Assembly: GCF_900996225.1 (NCBI RefSeq)
Contig: NZ_CAAJGL010000079.1
Coordinates: forward strand, 558,001 to 622,000
Length of the DNA stretch: 64,000 nt
Reading direction: 5' to 3'
Origin: Paraburkholderia sp. BCC1884
GTDB taxonomy: Bacteria > Pseudomonadota > Gammaproteobacteria > Burkholderiales > Burkholderiaceae
Shown here: positions 61,095-64,000 of the stretch, piece by piece
Position numbering within the stretch: the first letter of the stretch is position 1
Layout: the number at the start of each line of letters is the position of its first letter
Notes under the pieces: generated by a model
What the model was told of the DNA's origin: nothing
The model's input: the letters and a program-made list of their open reading frames with translations, nothing else
Database searches by the model: none
Position numbers and translations under genes: made by a program

Positions 61095-63515
61095 ATGTCA
61101 GGAACCCAACTCCTTCCGCCGGAACGCATTACGCTCCCGCTGCTCCCGCTGCGTGACGTAGTCGTCTTCCCGCACATGGTGATTCCGCTCTTCGTAGGCC
61201 GCCCGAAGTCGATCAAGGCTCTCGAAGCAGCGATGGAAGGCGGCAAGCACATCATGCTCGTCGCCCAGAAAACGGCTGCGAAAGATGAGCCGACCGAAAA
61301 GGACATGTACGAAGTCGGGTGTATTGCCAACATCCTGCAAATGCTGAAGCTGCCGGACGGCACCGTGAAGGTGCTCGTCGAAGGCTTGCAGCGCGCGAAA
61401 ACGCTTTCCATCGAAGAACAGGAAACGCAGTTCTCGTGCGAAGTCATGCCGCTCGAACCCGACCACGCCGACAGCGCTGAAACTGAAGCGCTGCGCCGCG
61501 CGATCGTGTCGCAGTTCGACCAGTATGTGAAGCTGAACAAGAAGATCCCGCCGGAGATCCTGACGTCGCTGTCGGGTATCGACGAGGCTGGGCGTCTGGC
61601 CGACACGATCGCGGCGCATTTGCCGCTCAAGCTCGACCAGAAACAGCACATCCTCGAAATGTTCCCGGTGATCGAGCGTCTCGAGCATCTGCTCGCGCAA
61701 CTCGAAGCCGAGATCGACATCCTGCAGGTTGAAAAGCGCATCCGTGGGCGTGTCAAACGCCAGATGGAGAAGAGCCAGCGCGAGTACTACCTGAACGAAC
61801 AGGTCAAGGCGATCCAGAAGGAACTCGGCGAAGGCGAAGAAGGTGCGGATCTCGAAGAACTCGAGAAGCGCATCACGGCCGCCCGCATGCCGAAGGAGGC
61901 CAAGAAGAAGGCCGACTCCGAGCTGAAGAAGCTCAAGCTGATGTCGCCGATGTCGGCTGAAGCGACGGTCGTGCGCAACTACATCGACACGCTGATCGGC
62001 TTGCCGTGGCGCAAGAAGAGCAAGGTCAACAACGACCTCTCGAATGCGGAACGCGTGCTCGACGAAGACCACTTCGGTCTCGAGAAAGTGAAGGAACGCA
62101 TTCTCGAGTATCTCGCGGTCCAGCAACGTGTCGACAAGGTTAAAGCGCCGATCCTGTGCCTCGTTGGGCCTCCGGGTGTCGGTAAGACGTCGCTGGGTCA
62201 GTCGATCGCTCGCGCGACGAACCGCAAGTTCGTGCGTATGGCGCTCGGCGGCGTGCGCGACGAAGCCGAGATTCGCGGTCACCGTCGTACGTATATCGGT
62301 TCGATGCCCGGCAAGATTCTGCAAAGCCTGACCAAGGTCGGCGTGCGCAATCCGCTCTTCCTGCTCGACGAAGTCGACAAGATGGGTCAGGATTTTCGCG
62401 GCGATCCGTCGTCGGCTCTGCTGGAAGTGCTCGATCCGGAACAGAACCACACGTTTGCCGATCACTACGTCGAAGTCGACTTCGATCTGTCGGACGTGAT
62501 GTTCGTGGCGACGTCGAACTCGTTGAACATTCCGCCGCCGCTGCTCGACCGGATGGAAGTGATCCGTTTGTCGGGTTACACGGAAGACGAGAAGGTCAGC
62601 ATCGCGCAACGTTATCTTTTGCCCAAGCAAAAGAAGAACAACGGCCTCAAGGAAGGCGAGGTCGATGTAACGGAAACCGCGATCCGCGACATCATTCGTT
62701 ACTACACGCGTGAAGCGGGCGTGCGTTCGCTCGAGCGTGAAATTTCGAAGATCTGCCGCAAGGTCGTGAAGATGCTTCTGCTGAAGAAGGCGGAAGGCGC
62801 GGTGAAGGTCGACGGCAGCAATATCGACACGTTCCTCGGCGTGCGCAAGTACGACTTCGGTCTGGCTGCGAAGGAGAATCAGGTTGGCCAGGTTACCGGT
62901 CTGGCGTGGACGGAAGTGGGCGGCGATCTGTTGACCATCGAAGCCGCGGTGATGCCGGGTAAGGGCAACGTGATTCGTACGGGTTCGCTCGGCGACGTGA
63001 TGAAGGAATCGGTCGAGGCAGCACGCTCGGTGGTTCGTTCGCGCTCGCGCCGTCTCGGTATTAAGGACGAAGCGTTCGAAAAGCAGGACATTCACATTCA
63101 CGTGCCGGAAGGCGCGACGCCGAAGGACGGTCCGTCCGCCGGTATCGCGATGACGACCGCCTTGGTGTCGGTGTTGACCGGGATTCCGGTGCGCGCCGAT
63201 GTCGCGATGACGGGCGAAATCACGTTGCGTGGCGAAGTTCTGCCGATCGGCGGCCTGAAGGAAAAGCTGCTCGCGGCGCATCGCGGTGGCATCAAGCTGG
63301 TGCTGATCCCGGAAGAAAACGTCAAGGACTTGACGGAAATTCCGGACAACGTGAAGAACGCAATCGAAATCGTGCCGGTCCGCTGGATCGACAAGGTGCT
63401 CGAACTGGCGCTCGAACGTGTGCCGTCGGCACTGCCGGACGAAGAGCCGAAACCTGCAACGCCGGTCGCGGCTGAGCCGGGCAAGGATGCGGCGACGGAA
63501 GTCGTCAAGCACTAA
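61095..63515 (+). CDS. lon: ATP-dependent protease Lon (LonA)
   Basis: An 806-residue homohexameric AAA+ protease. N-terminal substrate domain (LPLLPLRDVVVFPHMVIPLF); coiled-coil; AAA+ with Walker A GPPGVGKTSL and Walker B LFLLDEVDKM; protease domain with Ser681 in PKDGPSAG and Lys724 in the GGLKEKLLAA region as catalytic dyad. It degrades misfolded and regulatory proteins. Separate from clpX by a terminator, so it has its own promoter. Confidence 0.98.
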   Translation: MSGTQLLPPERITLPLLPLRDVVVFPHMVIPLFVGRPKSIKALEAAMEGGKHIMLVAQKTAAKDEPTEKDMYEVGCIANILQMLKLPDGTVKVLVEGLQRAKTLSIEEQETQFSCEVMPLEPDHADSAETEALRRAIVSQFDQYVKLNKKIPPEILTSLSGIDEAGRLADTIAAHLPLKLDQKQHILEMFPVIERLEHLLAQLEAEIDILQVEKRIRGRVKRQMEKSQREYYLNEQVKAIQKELGEGEEGADLEELEKRITAARMPKEAKKKADSELKKLKLMSPMSAEATVVRNYIDTLIGLPWRKKSKVNNDLSNAERVLDEDHFGLEKVKERILEYLAVQQRVDKVKAPILCLVGPPGVGKTSLGQSIARATNRKFVRMALGGVRDEAEIRGHRRTYIGSMPGKILQSLTKVGVRNPLFLLDEVDKMGQDFRGDPSSALLEVLDPEQNHTFADHYVEVDFDLSDVMFVATSNSLNIPPPLLDRMEVIRLSGYTEDEKVSIAQRYLLPKQKKNNGLKEGEVDVTETAIRDIIRYYTREAGVRSLEREISKICRKVVKMLLLKKAEGAVKVDGSNIDTFLGVRKYDFGLAAKENQVGQVTGLAWTEVGGDLLTIEAAVMPGKGNVIRTGSLGDVMKESVEAARSVVRSRSRRLGIKDEAFEKQDIHIHVPEGATPKDGPSAGIAMTTALVSVLTGIPVRADVAMTGEITLRGEVLPIGGLKEKLLAAHRGGIKLVLIPEENVKDLTEIPDNVKNAIEIVPVRWIDKVLELALERVPSALPDEEPKPATPVAAEPGKDAATEVVKH

Positions 63516-63539
63516 AACATCCGGGCTGTTGGCTGGACA

Positions 63540-63570
63540 AAAACCCGCGGTCTCGGCCGCGGGTTTTTTA
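63540..63570 (+). terminator. Terminator of lon
   Basis: Stem AAACCCGCGG / CCGCGGGTTT followed by TTTATT. Confidence 0.92.
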
Positions 63571-63719
63571 TTGTCCGCGCGTCGCGCAAAACATATGGAG
63601 ACGCAGCTTTTTCCCACTTGTTGAGCAATCGGTCGACTGGTTGCAGGTACATCGATTCGCGGCAAGATTTGGTCATAAGAAGCCGCCTTCAAAACCGCCC
63701 GAATCAGGCTCAACCCCGC

Positions 63720-63748
63720 TTGACACAAGGGTTTCGGCCAATTCTAAT
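63720..63748 (+). promoter_or_regulatory. Sigma-70 promoter of hup
   Basis: Perfect -35 TTGACA (63720-63725), 17 bases, TCTAAT (five of six -10 matches). 88 bases before the hup ATG. Confidence 0.75.
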
Positions 63749-63835
63749 GAGGCGGCTCGGCGTTGCCCGCCGGCCGCGTGATGCTAGGCGCTAGAGAGCG
63801 CCGTCACGATTGCCATAACATTCTCGGGGGTTGGA

Positions 63836-64000
63836 ATGAACAAGACGGAATTGATCGATCACATTGCACAGCAAGCCGACATTTCGAAAGCTGCGGCAGG
63901 CCGTGCACTCGACGCCGTGATCGGTGGTGTCAAAGGTACGTTGGAGAAGGGTGGCTCGGTGACGCTGGTCGGTTTTGGCACGTTTGCCGTTGGCAAGCGC
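63836..64000 (+). CDS. hupB: DNA-binding protein HU, N-terminal part (cut by window end)
   Basis: The first 55 codons of a HU/IHF-family nucleoid protein, cut by the window edge. MNKTELIDHIAQQADISKA and GSVTLVGFGTFAVGKR are the conserved HU helix and beta strand. HU follows lon in many proteobacteria (hupB), which supports this member of the family. GGGGGTTGGA precedes the start. It bends and compacts DNA. Confidence 0.95.
   Translation, partial: MNKTELIDHIAQQADISKAAAGRALDAVIGGVKGTLEKGGSVTLVGFGTFAVGKR

Larger units (their letters stand above)
63516..63835. other. Intergenic region between lon and hup
   Basis: 320 bases with the lon terminator and a near-consensus promoter. Nothing else seen. 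Confidence 0.6.

Noticed and set aside
61098..63728. An 876-residue frame opposite lon
   Set aside because: Antisense shadow of lon in high-GC DNA; the protein has no family motif and lon is certain.

Overview
The window is about 64 kb of GC-rich chromosomal DNA, densely coding. Gene content and order point to a betaproteobacterium of the Burkholderiaceae, most probably Paraburkholderia. The supporting signs are a class I polyhydroxyalkanoate (PHA) locus ordered phaC-phaA-phaB-phaR, the tig-clpP-clpX-lon-hup block, ispD-ispF, a divergent bamD/rluD-pgeF pair, an OmpR/EnvZ pair, and a Ku/LigD end-joining operon. The genus is inferred from these families; no database was searched.

Region by region: 1-5.9 kb holds the end of rpoS, a DnaQ-like 3'-5' exonuclease, rlmD, bamD, rluD and pgeF. 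6.3-11.2 kb is the PHA locus. 11.4-18.2 kb holds a dihydrouridine synthase, rimO, a PfkB sugar kinase, the second thiolase bktB, an exported protein of unknown function and metC. 18.3-26 kb holds serB, ku, ligD, a small hydrophilic protein, and a LysR regulator divergent from a medium-chain reductase. 26.4-31.9 kb holds an exported protein, the fetAB-type ABC exporter, an AsmA-family protein, a 41-residue membrane peptide gene and an uncharacterised protein. 32.2-36.5 kb is a signalling cluster (CHASE3-type histidine kinase, single-domain response regulator, hybrid kinase). 36.7-45.8 kb holds mscL, a PLP-dependent dehydratase, argE, mfd, ispD, ispF and the ahpC/ahpD peroxidase pair. 46-51.8 kb holds envZ, ompR, a small exported protein and a DUF1800/DUF1501 secreted pair. 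51.8-56.8 kb holds a squalene/phytoene synthase-family enzyme, tRNA-Leu(UAG), two little-known genes, a MarR regulator and glycerate kinase. 57.2-64 kb is the protein quality-control block tig, clpP, clpX, lon and the start of hup.

Functionally, most of the window is housekeeping: translation and RNA modification, isoprenoid and amino-acid metabolism, envelope assembly, proteolysis, carbon storage and oxidative-stress defence. I saw no insertion sequence, prophage, CRISPR array or clear horizontally acquired island. The less ordinary content is in regulation and protein architecture: a sigma-54-like promoter in front of ku, phase-like TTAC repeats between ompR and a divergent exported-protein gene, low-complexity insertions in otherwise standard proteins (PhaC, RluD, LigD, the AsmA-family protein, a receiver domain), and a short membrane peptide gene just after the AsmA-family gene. 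I do not see an obvious new defence or mobile system.
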